This document shows positions 35,497-44,444 of a stretch of 64,000 nucleotides of DNA, piece by piece. How positions within the stretch are numbered: the stretch's first letter is position 1; every line of letters begins with the position of its first letter. The translations under genes were made by a program, and so were the position numbers. Under the pieces are notes generated by a model that saw only the letters and a program-made list of their open reading frames with translations, was not told the origin of the DNA and did no database searches. This stretch comes from JAUWGC01 sp963753055 (GTDB lineage: Bacteria; Bacteroidota; Bacteroidia; Bacteroidales; B18-G4), in assembly GCA_963753055.1 (NCBI GenBank), contig CAVWAP010000001.1, forward strand, positions 930,001 through 994,000, read 5' to 3'.

Positions 35497-36201
35497 TTAA
35501 TAAGCATTAGAGAAAATCCAGAAAATTCCGATAATTATAGCAAATGATCCACCCACAATCCTGAGGGTTTGATACATTTTGTGTTTGTGATTCATTACAA
35601 CATGTTTCGAGATGTAGCCAAGTATGATTGCATATATGACCATGGCGAGAATCGTACCCATTCCAAATCCTATCAGGTATATTACAGAGTCAATCGTATT
35701 TGGAAAAGCTAAGGTGGGAATGATAAGTACAAGATGAGAGATTCCAGCAAAGCCATGAAGAGTTCCCACCAGAAAGGCCGTTAAATTGTTTTGCCTGACA
35801 GGCCTTTGATGTTTATGAACATGTCCGTGCTCCGCATTATGCTTATGCGTATGAATATGAACATGTGGCTCCGGGTCATCATGTACGTGAGGATGAGCAT
35901 GTGGCCGATATGGTTTGGCTAATGCTTTATAGTAGGCCCATAAGCCAATGAAGATCAATACAAAACCCACTATCTGCTCACTATATGCAGATATTTTTTC
36001 AATGGGTATAAACTCTTTAAAAAGAATAAATAGAACCCCTATCATTAGCATTCCTGCAATATGCCCAAGTCCCCAGAATATGCCGACATGCCAGGCTTTG
36101 CTTTTGTTTTCAATCGCCAGGGGGGTAACGGCGGCGAGGTGGTCCGGACCAGTTATTACATGCAGTGCACTTGCTAAGATACCTGTTAATAAATAGATCA
36201 T
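35497..36201 (-). CDS. UreH/NicO-like nickel transporter
   Basis: A 234-residue membrane protein with six predicted helices. Helix 1 carries HVITGPDHLAAV, the H-x5-DH nickel signature of NiCoT/UreH/NicO transporters. Helix 4 has GTLHGFAGISH. A His-rich cytoplasmic loop (about 105-133) could gather Ni2+. With two [NiFe] hydrogenases nearby, nickel uptake is the likely role, though export (RcnA-like) cannot be excluded from sequence. Confidence 0.75.
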   Translation of the reverse strand: MIYLLTGILASALHVITGPDHLAAVTPLAIENKSKAWHVGIFWGLGHIAGMLMIGVLFILFKEFIPIEKISAYSEQIVGFVLIFIGLWAYYKALAKPYRPHAHPHVHDDPEPHVHIHTHKHNAEHGHVHKHQRPVRQNNLTAFLVGTLHGFAGISHLVLIIPTLAFPNTIDSVIYLIGFGMGTILAMVIYAIILGYISKHVVMNHKHKMYQTLRIVGGSFAIIIGIFWIFSNAY

Positions 36202-36239
36202 AGGGCAAACGTACGTTAAAATTGTTAAATTTGAAAACG

Positions 36240-37001
36240 ATGAACAGGTATTTTTTTAAACTTTCTTACAAGGGAACCAATTACCATGGGTGGCAGGTGC
36301 AGGACAATGCCACAAGTGTTCAGGAAGTCATTCAGAATGCACTGTCAACTATTCTGGGAGTCCCTGATATACAGGTTACTGGCTGTGGCCGTACCGACAC
36401 CGGCGTACACGCTAGTGAATTCTATGCACATTTCGACCTTGATGAAAACCCGGAGTCGGTGAAAGAGAAAAACCTTCTGTTCAGTTTGAACAGATTCTTA
36501 CCTGAGGATATTGCCATTCAGGAGATACTTCCAGTTCATCCAGATGCCAATTCGAGGTTTGATGCCTTAAGCAGAACCTATAAATATTTCATTTCAAGAG
36601 AAAAAGATCCATTCATTTTAGACACTGCTTATTACTATTTTGGAAATCTTAATGTCGAGAGGATGAATGAAGGAGCTTGTCTTCTCTATGATTATGAGGA
36701 TTTTACAAGCTTTTCAAAACTGCATACCCAGGTAAAGACAAATAATTGCAAGGTTTCATCTGCAAAATGGGAACAAAGAGACGGATTACTGATTTTTACA
36801 ATAACGGCAGACCGGTTTTTGCGCAATATGGTAAGGGCTGTTGTTGGCACTTTGCTGGATTTGGGCAGGGAAAAGATCAGGTTGGAAGATGTCAGAAATA
36901 TCATTGAGAGCAAGGACCGTTCGGATGCCGGAGCATCTGTGCCACCTGAGGGATTGTTCCTGACACATGTTGAATATCCGGAGGAGATATTCATAATATA
37001 A
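36240..37001 (+). CDS. truA: tRNA pseudouridine(38-40) synthase TruA
   Basis: A 253-residue TruA with the catalytic Asp in GCGRTDTGVHA and the SYKGTNYHGWQVQ opening. ATG 36240 was chosen over the codon at 36222, because the conserved start MNRYFFKLSYKG begins there. Followed by a strong hairpin terminator shared with the convergent transketolase gene. Confidence 0.9.
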   Translation: MNRYFFKLSYKGTNYHGWQVQDNATSVQEVIQNALSTILGVPDIQVTGCGRTDTGVHASEFYAHFDLDENPESVKEKNLLFSLNRFLPEDIAIQEILPVHPDANSRFDALSRTYKYFISREKDPFILDTAYYYFGNLNVERMNEGACLLYDYEDFTSFSKLHTQVKTNNCKVSSAKWEQRDGLLIFTITADRFLRNMVRAVVGTLLDLGREKIRLEDVRNIIESKDRSDAGASVPPEGLFLTHVEYPEEIFII

Positions 37002-37012
37002 TTATGTTAAAT

Positions 37013-37044
37013 AAGGGATTCCATCCCGTAGGATGGAATCCCTT
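37013..37044. terminator. Bidirectional rho-independent terminator between truA and transketolase
   Basis: A perfect 14-bp stem (AAGGGATTCCATCC at 37013-37026 pairing with 37031-37044) with a CGTA loop, followed on the plus strand by a T-rich run. It separates convergent genes, so it may stop transcripts from both sides. Confidence 0.8.
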
Positions 37045-37055
37045 TCTTACCTTTC

Positions 37056-38018
37056 TTAATCATACTTTCTTTCCATCACTTTCTGCACTGATTCAGTAAT
37101 TCTTTCGGCCGACATGCCGTATTTTTCGATCAGTTCGTTGGGCTTCCCGGACTCACCAAAGGAGTCGGGCATGCCAACAAACTCCATCGGCACAGGATGA
37201 TTTTTTGAAAGGCATTCTGCTATGGCCGACCCAAGGCCACCGGTAATTTGATGTTCTTCTGCGCTTACTATTCTACCGGTCTCCGTTGCAGCTTTAATAA
37301 TAGCATGCTCGTCCAATGGTTTGATCGTATGCATGTTGATCACCCTGGCTTCGATACCCATTTCTTTAAGCTGCTGATGTGACTGAAGTGCTTCCCAGAC
37401 GAGGTGCCCTGTAGCAATAATCGTTACATCATTCCCCTGGGCCATAGTCAGGGCTTTCCCTGGTATAAATTCATCTGTGGGGTTTGTAAAATCCGGTACC
37501 GGGGCCCTGCCAAACCTAAGATAAACAGGCCCGTTAATATCCTCAATGGCAGCCATTGTGGCCAGTTTCGTTTGTGTTGCATCACACGGTGATAAAACTG
37601 TCATGTTGGGCAGGACCCGCATGATAGCAATGTCCTCAAGCGCCTGGTGGGTCGCTCCGTCCGGACCAACGGAAATCCCGGCATGGGCGCCTCCGATTAC
37701 TACATGTAATTCGTTATAGCAAACACTTATTCTTATAAAATCAGTTGTTCTAAGGGCTGAAAAGACTCCATAGGTTGCAAAAACGGGGATCTTACCTGAT
37801 AATGCCATGCCTGCTGCCACACCTACACAATTCTGCTCTGCAATCCCAAGAGAATAGAATCGCTCAGGTATCCTGCTTGCAAATAAATCCACACCAACAG
37901 ATCCGGTAATGTCTGCCCCGAGGGCTATTACCTCCTTATTCACCAGGCCGGCCTCCAGCAATCCTTCTCCAAAACCGCTTTTGGTTGGCCTCATACCCCT
38001 GTTTGTATAGGCTTGCAT
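37056..38018 (-). CDS. Transketolase, C-terminal subunit
   Basis: A 320-residue protein with the pyrimidine-binding and C-terminal transketolase domains (GADITGSVG, SLGIAEQNCVGVAAGMA, GPDGATHQALEDIA). It is one half of a split transketolase; the N-terminal half is encoded 8 bp upstream. Together they transfer two-carbon units in the non-oxidative pentose phosphate pathway with thiamine diphosphate. Confidence 0.88.
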   Translation of the reverse strand: MQAYTNRGMRPTKSGFGEGLLEAGLVNKEVIALGADITGSVGVDLFASRIPERFYSLGIAEQNCVGVAAGMALSGKIPVFATYGVFSALRTTDFIRISVCYNELHVVIGGAHAGISVGPDGATHQALEDIAIMRVLPNMTVLSPCDATQTKLATMAAIEDINGPVYLRFGRAPVPDFTNPTDEFIPGKALTMAQGNDVTIIATGHLVWEALQSHQQLKEMGIEARVINMHTIKPLDEHAIIKAATETGRIVSAEEHQITGGLGSAIAECLSKNHPVPMEFVGMPDSFGESGKPNELIEKYGMSAERITESVQKVMERKYD

Positions 38019-38026
38019 CTGATGTG

Positions 38027-38866
38027 TTATCTATATTGTTTTTCTAATTCTTCTAAAAAACTTAACGCTTCCTTTGGAGAGGGAACCTTGCCATGCCACC
38101 TGTAATCATCTTCTACAGATGGAACACCTTTGCCCATCTTTGTCCTTGCAATAATTACACTTGGTTTTCCCCTGAAGGATTTGGTGGTCTCATATGCTTC
38201 AATGACCTCAAGATGATCGTTGCCATTACATTCCAACACATGCCATCCAAAAGACCGCCATTTATCTGCCAGGGGTTCTATCTCCATGACATCTGATGTT
38301 TTACCATCTATTTGCACATAATTCCTGTCCACTATGGCAGTGAGATTATCAAGTTTATAATGAGCTGCACTCATGGCTGCTTCCCAGATTGAACCCTCCT
38401 GCAATTCCCCATCTCCATGTATGCTGTATACCCTCCACTTACTCTTGTCATGCTTTGCTGAGATTGCCATCCCGACTGACACCGACAGTCCCTGGCCCAA
38501 TGAACCAGCTGATAGCTCCAGGCCCGGAAGGCCATGGTCCCGTCCCGGATGTCCCTGTAACCTTGTCCCCAGCACTCTCAAAGATTCTAATTCATTCATG
38601 TCAAAGTATCCTGCCCTTGCCAGGGTAGCGTAGAGTACAGGTGCAACATGGCCAATGGAAAGAACCACACGATCACGGTCGGCCCAGGTTGGGTCTTCAG
38701 GTTTATGGTTGATTACATGGAAATACAAAGAGACAAAAATATCTGTCAGGCCAAGCGAACCCCCCAGGTGCCCTGATCCTGCTTTTGAAAGGCTTTTAAT
38801 GATGGCTCGTCTAACCTCAAAAGAAAGCTGTGTAAGTTTATTGATGTCTGCAGCGCCTCTGATCAT
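38027..38866 (-). CDS. Transketolase, N-terminal subunit
   Basis: A 279-residue protein with the thiamine diphosphate motif GDGELQEGSIWEAAM...N (about 150-185) and the GHLGGSLGLTDI opening. It pairs with the C-terminal subunit encoded next. Split transketolases are common in Bacteroidota and archaea. Confidence 0.88.
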   Translation of the reverse strand: MIRGAADINKLTQLSFEVRRAIIKSLSKAGSGHLGGSLGLTDIFVSLYFHVINHKPEDPTWADRDRVVLSIGHVAPVLYATLARAGYFDMNELESLRVLGTRLQGHPGRDHGLPGLELSAGSLGQGLSVSVGMAISAKHDKSKWRVYSIHGDGELQEGSIWEAAMSAAHYKLDNLTAIVDRNYVQIDGKTSDVMEIEPLADKWRSFGWHVLECNGNDHLEVIEAYETTKSFRGKPSVIIARTKMGKGVPSVEDDYRWHGKVPSPKEALSFLEELEKQYR

Positions 38867-38890
38867 TATATTGCATTAAGTAAAGTTGAG

Positions 38891-39394
38891 TTAAAGGTTG
38901 CTGAAGAAAAAATAGGCTACGATACCTGAATAGACGAGCTTCATGATGGTGCCGGTAATAAATCCAATAAATGAGCCGAATGCTGCACGAAAAGCTTTTT
39001 TTGATTCAGTGCCACCCATTGATTCCCCGATATATGCCCCAACAAACGGACCCAGGATGATACCGAAAATACCAAATGGCCCTAAAGTGATGCCTGTGAC
39101 TGGCAAAATGATTATGCCAAATACCAGTCCGATCGCACTACCCCAGAGTCCTCTCTTGGTACCCCCGAACTTTTTTGTGCCCCAAACAGGTACGACATAG
39201 TCCAACACTGTTACACCGATCATGATAAGGGCCATTATTATCAGGAATTCCTCATCAAAAGGAGCCTTATCAGTTAGTTCAAGCATAATCAATGACAGAT
39301 ATGCTATGGCTTGTCCGGGTAATACCGGAAGAACACAACCGATTATCCCGATGATGAGAAGAATGATACCTATTATGATTAATATAATATCCAT
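38891..39394 (-). CDS. DUF456 membrane protein
   Basis: A 167-residue protein with four or five Gly-rich membrane helices. It shows the family features LPVLPGQ near residue 25 and the repeated GPFVGAYIGE/GSFIGFITG small-residue segments. Function unknown. It follows the sirtuin gene on the minus strand by 23 bp. Confidence 0.8.
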   Translation of the reverse strand: MDIILIIIGIILLIIGIIGCVLPVLPGQAIAYLSLIMLELTDKAPFDEEFLIIMALIMIGVTVLDYVVPVWGTKKFGGTKRGLWGSAIGLVFGIIILPVTGITLGPFGIFGIILGPFVGAYIGESMGGTESKKAFRAAFGSFIGFITGTIMKLVYSGIVAYFFFSNL

Positions 39395-39417
39395 AGTTAA
39401 CTAAAAACAAAGATAGC

Positions 39418-40167
39418 TTATTCAAATAATTGTTTTCCTAATAAAGCCATGATTTCTGTTGCTTTTCCCTGAAGAAAGATGTCAGATATTGATTTCGAGT
39501 AATTAGAGGTATTGGGGTTGATCTCTATAATCCTGGCGCCGTTCTGCTTGGCAATATGTGGTATTTGACTTGCAGGCATTATCTCTCCCGTTGTTCCGAT
39601 CACCAACATCACATCTGAGTTAGTTGCCGTTTTTATTGAATCCTGGTAAACATCCTGTGGAATACCTTCGCCAAAAAAGATAAAATCAGGTTTTAGTAAA
39701 ACACCGGTTTCTTTGCACTTTGGAGGCAGTATGCTCAAGTCGACTTCATCAACATGGTATCTGATCATACCATCCATTGTAACCAGGTATTTGGAAGAGC
39801 CATGAAACTCATGGACTACCTTGCTTCCTGCCTCCTGGTGCAGGTTGTCTATGTTCTGGGTGATGACGGCTTTGATTAATTTTTTTGCCTCCATTTCTGC
39901 AAGAACATTATGAGCTGTATTGGGCCGGGCTTGTCCGAAAAAATCATAGAATATCTCTTTGATAACCTTCCAGGATTCTTCCGGGTTGGATTGGAAATAT
40001 TGAATATCGAGCAACATTGGATCATACTTGCTCCAGATGCCGTCTTCTCCCCGAAATGGAGGGATTCCACTCTCAACAGAAATACCAGCACCCGTAAAAA
40101 CGGATGTATATTTTGAGGATTTTAATAATTCAACGACCTTTTGAATATTTATCTCTAATTCGTTCAT
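39418..40167 (-). CDS. Sir2-family NAD-dependent deacylase lacking most zinc ligands
   Basis: A 249-residue sirtuin with GAGISVESGIPPFRG (NAD-binding), TQNIDNLH and the catalytic His in HEFHGSS. Ordinary bacterial sirtuins have two CxxC zinc pairs; here only one Cys (PPKCKETG) remains in that region, so the structural zinc is probably absent. ATG 40167 is preferred, since the upstream GTG lies inside a 7-bp repeat array (40177-40203). Confidence 0.8.
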   Translation of the reverse strand: MNELEINIQKVVELLKSSKYTSVFTGAGISVESGIPPFRGEDGIWSKYDPMLLDIQYFQSNPEESWKVIKEIFYDFFGQARPNTAHNVLAEMEAKKLIKAVITQNIDNLHQEAGSKVVHEFHGSSKYLVTMDGMIRYHVDEVDLSILPPKCKETGVLLKPDFIFFGEGIPQDVYQDSIKTATNSDVMLVIGTTGEIMPASQIPHIAKQNGARIIEINPNTSNYSKSISDIFLQGKATEIMALLGKQLFE

Positions 40168-40176
40168 ACCTATTTC

Positions 40177-40203
40177 CACTAACCACTAACCACTAACCAC
40201 CAA
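40177..40203. repeat. Heptanucleotide array B (CACTAAC)
   Basis: Three exact CACTAAC units and a variant CACCAAT fill the spacer between the DUF5694 stop and the sirtuin start, ending 10 bp upstream of the sirtuin ATG. The unit is the reverse complement of GTTAGTG, the unit of array E at 47911. Confidence 0.85.
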
Positions 40204-41295
40204 TCACTTCAAATACTCCTTATAAACATCTTCCAGTTGCACAACTCTAATGTCAATAAAATTTGAAAGGTATTTATCAAGAAACGGTTTATGACTTGCA
40301 CCGATGATGACCAGTGCTTTGTATCCAGGCATCATTGTGGTCATTTCCCTGATATGAGCTGCAATCCTCATGTTCCGGGCCTCCCACAACGCCACCCTGC
40401 TCAGGTCTTGTCCGGAAGAAAGATTGGATTTAAAAAACATCATCCATTGCGTATCATAATCTTTCTGAAGGTATTCCGGAGAATTAATATAGCGGTAGTA
40501 AGGTAAAAGGTTATTACTCATGAATCCTTGCTGCAATTTTGCTTCTGATTCTTTGTATAAGGGAGATTGCATCACCTCATCAAAAGCATTGGTTACACTG
40601 ATATCATCCATAAGCTGGTCTGCAAAATCCTGGAACAAGTCCTTATCCATATGATCATCGATCTGGTAAAGCCTTTCCAGCCTGGAATCCATAGCAATAC
40701 GGATTCCAATGGAGTTGATCTCATTTAAGGAGAGAAGTGACTGGTCAAGGTGTGTTTTTATTTCAGCAGGAATATAAGCATCCGATTGTTGTGTTTTGGA
40801 TAGATAAGCCCATTGCAATAAGGCTGAATAGTAATCGTAAGCTGCCAGCAGATGCATGATCAAACTCCCTTCATCAACATCATAACCGTCCTCAATCTCT
40901 AATAAAAGTGAATCAGCAAGTACACGCGCCACATTTCCACCAATCCCTAATTGAGACTGTGCCACATGCCCATACCTTGTAATATTAGCCGCAAATTGTT
41001 GTATCACAGTCGTATAATCATGCCCTTCCTGTTCCTGGAAGGCGATTACTTTTGGTGCCTGTGCTTCTACCCCAACGATGGCAGGTTGCCAGAACCGGAA
41101 TAAGGTAATCAAGGAATCAAGAGCTGTAGGCCTGAAAGATCCCTGGTATTGTCCGAGATGTGGTGTTGCCAGGATCAGTACTTTTGTTTTACTGGCATCC
41201 TCGACAGGGTCATAAAAATTGATGGTCGCTCCGTCCTGGGCTGAGGCAGATAATGCCATGACCAGGAGAATTAATAATGATAGGGGTTTAATCAT
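40204..41295 (-). CDS. DUF5694-type secreted protein
   Basis: A 363-residue protein with a cleavable signal peptide (LLILLVMALSASAQ). Motifs VLILATPHLGQY near residue 45 and VIGASHKPFLDKYL near the C-terminus are typical of DUF5694, which is distantly related to TraB/GumN-type proteins. Function unknown; periplasmic or exported. Its start codon directly abuts 7-bp array C with no recognisable Shine-Dalgarno. Confidence 0.75.
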   Translation of the reverse strand: MIKPLSLLILLVMALSASAQDGATINFYDPVEDASKTKVLILATPHLGQYQGSFRPTALDSLITLFRFWQPAIVGVEAQAPKVIAFQEQEGHDYTTVIQQFAANITRYGHVAQSQLGIGGNVARVLADSLLLEIEDGYDVDEGSLIMHLLAAYDYYSALLQWAYLSKTQQSDAYIPAEIKTHLDQSLLSLNEINSIGIRIAMDSRLERLYQIDDHMDKDLFQDFADQLMDDISVTNAFDEVMQSPLYKESEAKLQQGFMSNNLLPYYRYINSPEYLQKDYDTQWMMFFKSNLSSGQDLSRVALWEARNMRIAAHIREMTTMMPGYKALVIIGASHKPFLDKYLSNFIDIRVVQLEDVYKEYLK

Positions 41296-41368
41296 GTTAT
41301 TTGTTATTGGTTATTTGTTATTGGTTGTTGGTTATGTTTTCGATTTTCGATTTGCGTTCTGCGTTTAC
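41296..41368. repeat. Heptanucleotide array C (GTTATTT/GTTATTG, then CGATTTT/CGTTCTG)
   Basis: The whole spacer between two minus-strand genes is 7-bp periodic. Six units, GTTATTT, GTTATTG, GTTATTT, GTTATTG, GTTGTTG, GTTATGT (41296-41337), are followed after 3 bp by CGATTTT, CGATTTG, CGTTCTG, CGTTTAC (41341-41368). The last unit contains the stop codon of the upstream gene. Confidence 0.85.
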
Positions 41369-42528
41369 TGCATATTTCCTTCTGAATCTAACTTCAACAA
41401 ATACATATTTCCATCCTGTGACACACTTTCAGTCGTTCCTGCGATAACCAGTTTGCCATCTGGTAATTCTCTGATTGAGTTGCCATAATCACTGCTTGAT
41501 CCACCATAGGTTTTTTCCCATAACAGGATTCCATCTTTATTGATCTTCATCAGGTAGATTTCGTCATCGATGGTCTCGATTACATACTGGCTTCCGGAGA
41601 TAACGTAACCGTCTGATACTTCCTGGATGCAGAGCCCTTTTTCTGATTTATCTGTCTGCCCGTATTGTTTCTCCCAAATAAGGCCCCCGGTGCTATTGGC
41701 TTTTACAACATATACATCTGAATTTGTTCCCTGGGTCATACCACAGACTATAATGTTTCCCTGGCTGTCTTCAATCACATAAAATCCCTCGTCCCAGGTG
41801 TTGCCACCAAAAAACTTAAACCATTGAAGGTTCCCGTTGTTGTCAATTTTTACCAGTGCCAGATCTTTATTGTTATTGTTTTCATCTCTACCGGTCATGA
41901 TGAATCCGCCATCATTGCTTGGTGTAATGGCATAAGCTGTTTCTTCACCGATATCGGGATAGATATTATACCATATCGTATCACCATTATTATTGATCTT
42001 CAAAGCATGAATATCACCGAATGCATCCCTGCTCTTTGTATCCTGTGCATGGCCGCAAAGCACGTATTCATTAGGATTTACAGATCGGCATATATCCCAG
42101 CAGATACTGATGTCGGTCCATCCGTAATTTTGTGACCAGACAACATTCCCTGAAGCATCAAGACTTATAACATACATCTGGGCCTGGAGTCCAAACGCAG
42201 AGTTGCCTGCTATCAAATACCTGTTGTTATCAGCACGGGCGATAGCATTCGCCTCTTCAATGGCCTGCAAGCCTTTGTTGACGTCCCAGGTAGTATTGAA
42301 ATTCAGATCAGATTTATATACCTGGTAATTAGTGTTGTGATTACCAGCAAGAATGATCCCATTGTCAGATGTGAGCTGCATGGCATCGCCTGAGTGAGTG
42401 CTCATAACGCCTTCCAGCAATGTCCAGCTGACCGGTTCAATTTCAGGATTTTCATCATTGTTTTCATCCTTTTTGCAAGCCGAAATGGTCAGGATGATAG
42501 CCAAAAAATATATTATGTATTTATACAT
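41365..42528 (-). CDS. Beta-propeller-like lipoprotein with WxxxYG-type repeats
   Basis: A 387-residue lipoprotein: a signal peptide with lipobox ISAC (Cys18) and an acidic Asn/Glu linker, then about seven repeats of roughly 45-50 residues. Each repeat has a DxxGNxxW or DGILLWEKTYGG core and a GGFIMTG/GYVISGS-type strand, as in PQQ- or delta-60-like propellers of Bacteroidota. ATG 42528 is chosen because the codon at 42615 lies upstream of the signal peptide. Surface or periplasmic; function unknown. Confidence 0.7.
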   Translation of the reverse strand: MYKYIIYFLAIILTISACKKDENNDENPEIEPVSWTLLEGVMSTHSGDAMQLTSDNGIILAGNHNTNYQVYKSDLNFNTTWDVNKGLQAIEEANAIARADNNRYLIAGNSAFGLQAQMYVISLDASGNVVWSQNYGWTDISICWDICRSVNPNEYVLCGHAQDTKSRDAFGDIHALKINNNGDTIWYNIYPDIGEETAYAITPSNDGGFIMTGRDENNNNKDLALVKIDNNGNLQWFKFFGGNTWDEGFYVIEDSQGNIIVCGMTQGTNSDVYVVKANSTGGLIWEKQYGQTDKSEKGLCIQEVSDGYVISGSQYVIETIDDEIYLMKINKDGILLWEKTYGGSSSDYGNSIRELPDGKLVIAGTTESVSQDGNMYLLKLDSEGNMQ

Positions 42529-42567
42529 GGTGAATTTTTTCAAGATAAACCAAAGGTATAAAAAACA

Positions 42568-42602
42568 AGTGAAAAGTGTGCAGTGAGCAGTGAACAGGCA
42601 AA
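42568..42602. repeat. Heptanucleotide array D (AGTGAAC-like)
   Basis: Five successive units AGTGAAA, AGTGTGC, AGTGAGC, AGTGAAC and AGGCAAA lie 40 bp upstream of the propeller lipoprotein start. Units are degenerate, but the 7-bp period does not slip. Confidence 0.75.
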
Positions 42603-42663
42603 TCATTCTGGTCACACTTGTTAGCTATCGGGACAGGTCACAGAAAAAATTTTTTAAAAAAAA

Positions 42664-42695
42664 CTTGACAAGGGCTTTTAAAAGTTCTATATTTG
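42664..42695 (+). promoter_or_regulatory. Bacteroidota-type promoter of the paralogue cassette
   Basis: A CTTG -33 element (42664-42667) and a perfect TATATTTG -7 element (42688-42695) are separated by 20 bp. The leader to the first gene of the cassette would be about 55 bp. Confidence 0.6.
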
Positions 42696-42756
42696 TAAAG
42701 TTCAAAAATTATGAAGTATACAAAATGCTGATAATAAGATCATAAAAAATCAAGCC

Positions 42757-43575
42757 ATGACAATCAGATCAAAACTAAAAGGACCCATTGGAAGGATTTA
42801 CCCTATTGCAATCCTCAGTACCTATGTCCTTGGGGCTTTAGAGTTCTTTATCCGGAGGAATCTTGAGGACGTCATGCCAGGCATTTCCTTCGGTCCTTTT
42901 TATGCTACCGTTCTTCTGTCAATTTTTTTCCTGGTTATGGGAATTTATCAGTGGTGGAGGTACCGGCTCTGGGTATACCCGGTTGTTAATTTCCTTGCAG
43001 CTACCAGTACATTTCAGAGCCTGAGCAACTATCATATCTATAATATTCCCTATCTGAGCCTGGAATTATACATTATAAATATGTTGGTCATAGTGTTATT
43101 TATTGTCATCTATTGGCCAACATTTGCCGGTGCTGAAAAATTTGAAGCAAATGCCAGGAGGTTATTTAAGTTGGGGGCTGAGCTGCTTAATGATACTTCA
43201 GACGGTTTTACTACAAGGCCCTATTCTGCCGGGACTGCAAAGTATACTTCTGAAGAGCTTATGGGCTTTATCAGGTTTATTAACGGCAAGTTCATTGCCA
43301 AAGCTTATTATCGGGACAATAATGTATACCTGGGATTTTCCATGGGGAAAAGCCTGATTGTTACAAATAACCCGGAGGATGTTAGTTATGTGCAATTTGA
43401 TCAGGATGGCAAACTCACTGTTGCAATTTCTGAGTTTGACTATCGCCAGTATCGCAGTACCTTCAGCTTTGATCAGTTATGTGCTTCGGTTGGAGATGTT
43501 TTTAAGCGTTTCCTGCAATACTATCAAGATGGTAATGAAGACAGGATCATTACGGAATTAAAAATGGCAAGATAA
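42757..43575 (+). CDS. Four-helix membrane protein, cassette paralogue P1
   Basis: A 272-residue protein. Residues 1-122 contain four predicted membrane helices. Residues 130-272 form a soluble domain shared with four other proteins in this cassette: RRLFKLGAELL, then DGFTTRPYSAG, a block ending in DGKLTVAISEFDYRQY, then FDQLCASVGDVFKRFLQYYQDG. I recognise no known family. The next paralogue follows 12 bp downstream. Confidence 0.75.
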   Translation: MTIRSKLKGPIGRIYPIAILSTYVLGALEFFIRRNLEDVMPGISFGPFYATVLLSIFFLVMGIYQWWRYRLWVYPVVNFLAATSTFQSLSNYHIYNIPYLSLELYIINMLVIVLFIVIYWPTFAGAEKFEANARRLFKLGAELLNDTSDGFTTRPYSAGTAKYTSEELMGFIRFINGKFIAKAYYRDNNVYLGFSMGKSLIVTNNPEDVSYVQFDQDGKLTVAISEFDYRQYRSTFSFDQLCASVGDVFKRFLQYYQDGNEDRIITELKMAR

Positions 43576-43587
43576 AAATCTGGTAAT

Positions 43588-44430
43588 ATGAAATCAAATA
43601 CTAGTATGAAAGTCCGATATCAATGGCCTTATATAATCATGGGCATAGCGGCATTATTTGCAGTGATTATAGAAAAAGAGGCATTTGGAACCTATTATCT
43701 GGCATTTCTCTATGGTTTTGGATTATTTATAACAGGCATTATTTTCAGTATCAGATTCCGCATGTGGCAACCTGCAGCAGTGATGTGCTGGTCTGGATTA
43801 GCGCTATGGCATTATTTTCTTGCAGCACGTCCAGGTGAAGTTGTCAGGATGCTTAATATGATAGGGATTTACGATGTCGATAGTTTTACTGTAGATTGGC
43901 TTGATCAAAACTTCAGTCTGGCTTTGGCACTAGCCCATATTGGATCAATAGTGATTGTAGGCCCATTGTATATGCCAGTGGTTCAGCGAAGTCATCAACT
44001 GGAAAAATCTGCCCGTAAGATTTTTAAGCTTGCTGCTGAAATGGTTACAGGTACTGAGGACAGTTTTACGGACCGACCATATGTTGCCGGTCATGAAAAC
44101 TATCAAAGAGATGAATTAATTGGGTTTGGCCGGTATTTGAAAGCTAAAAACATTGCCTTGTATGATATCAAGGCTGATGTATTTAAATTAGGATTATCAA
44201 TGGGTAGGAGCCCTTATACCAATAAATCATTTCAATTGATATCCAGTATCAGTTTTGCCAACGATGGAAAACTAACTGTAAAGATCTCTGAGAACGATTA
44301 TAAAAAATATAGAAACAGCCTGACATTTAATCAATTATGTGATTCACTTGCCAAGGTTTTCGGCAGATTCATTGAATACTACAAAGATGGGAATGAAGAG
44401 AGAATTATCACAGAATTAAAATCAGTTTAA
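43588..44430 (+). CDS. Four-helix membrane protein, cassette paralogue P2
   Basis: A 280-residue protein with four predicted membrane helices (to about residue 132) and the shared C-terminal domain: RKIFKLAAEMV, DSFTDRPYVAG, DGKLTVKISENDYKKY, FNQLCDSLAKVFGRFIEYYKDG. It is closest to P1, sharing the ending GNE-[DE]-RIITELK. The transglutaminase gene follows 14 bp downstream. Confidence 0.75.
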   Translation: MKSNTSMKVRYQWPYIIMGIAALFAVIIEKEAFGTYYLAFLYGFGLFITGIIFSIRFRMWQPAAVMCWSGLALWHYFLAARPGEVVRMLNMIGIYDVDSFTVDWLDQNFSLALALAHIGSIVIVGPLYMPVVQRSHQLEKSARKIFKLAAEMVTGTEDSFTDRPYVAGHENYQRDELIGFGRYLKAKNIALYDIKADVFKLGLSMGRSPYTNKSFQLISSISFANDGKLTVKISENDYKKYRNSLTFNQLCDSLAKVFGRFIEYYKDGNEERIITELKSV

Positions 44431-44444
44431 AACACCAGATTATT

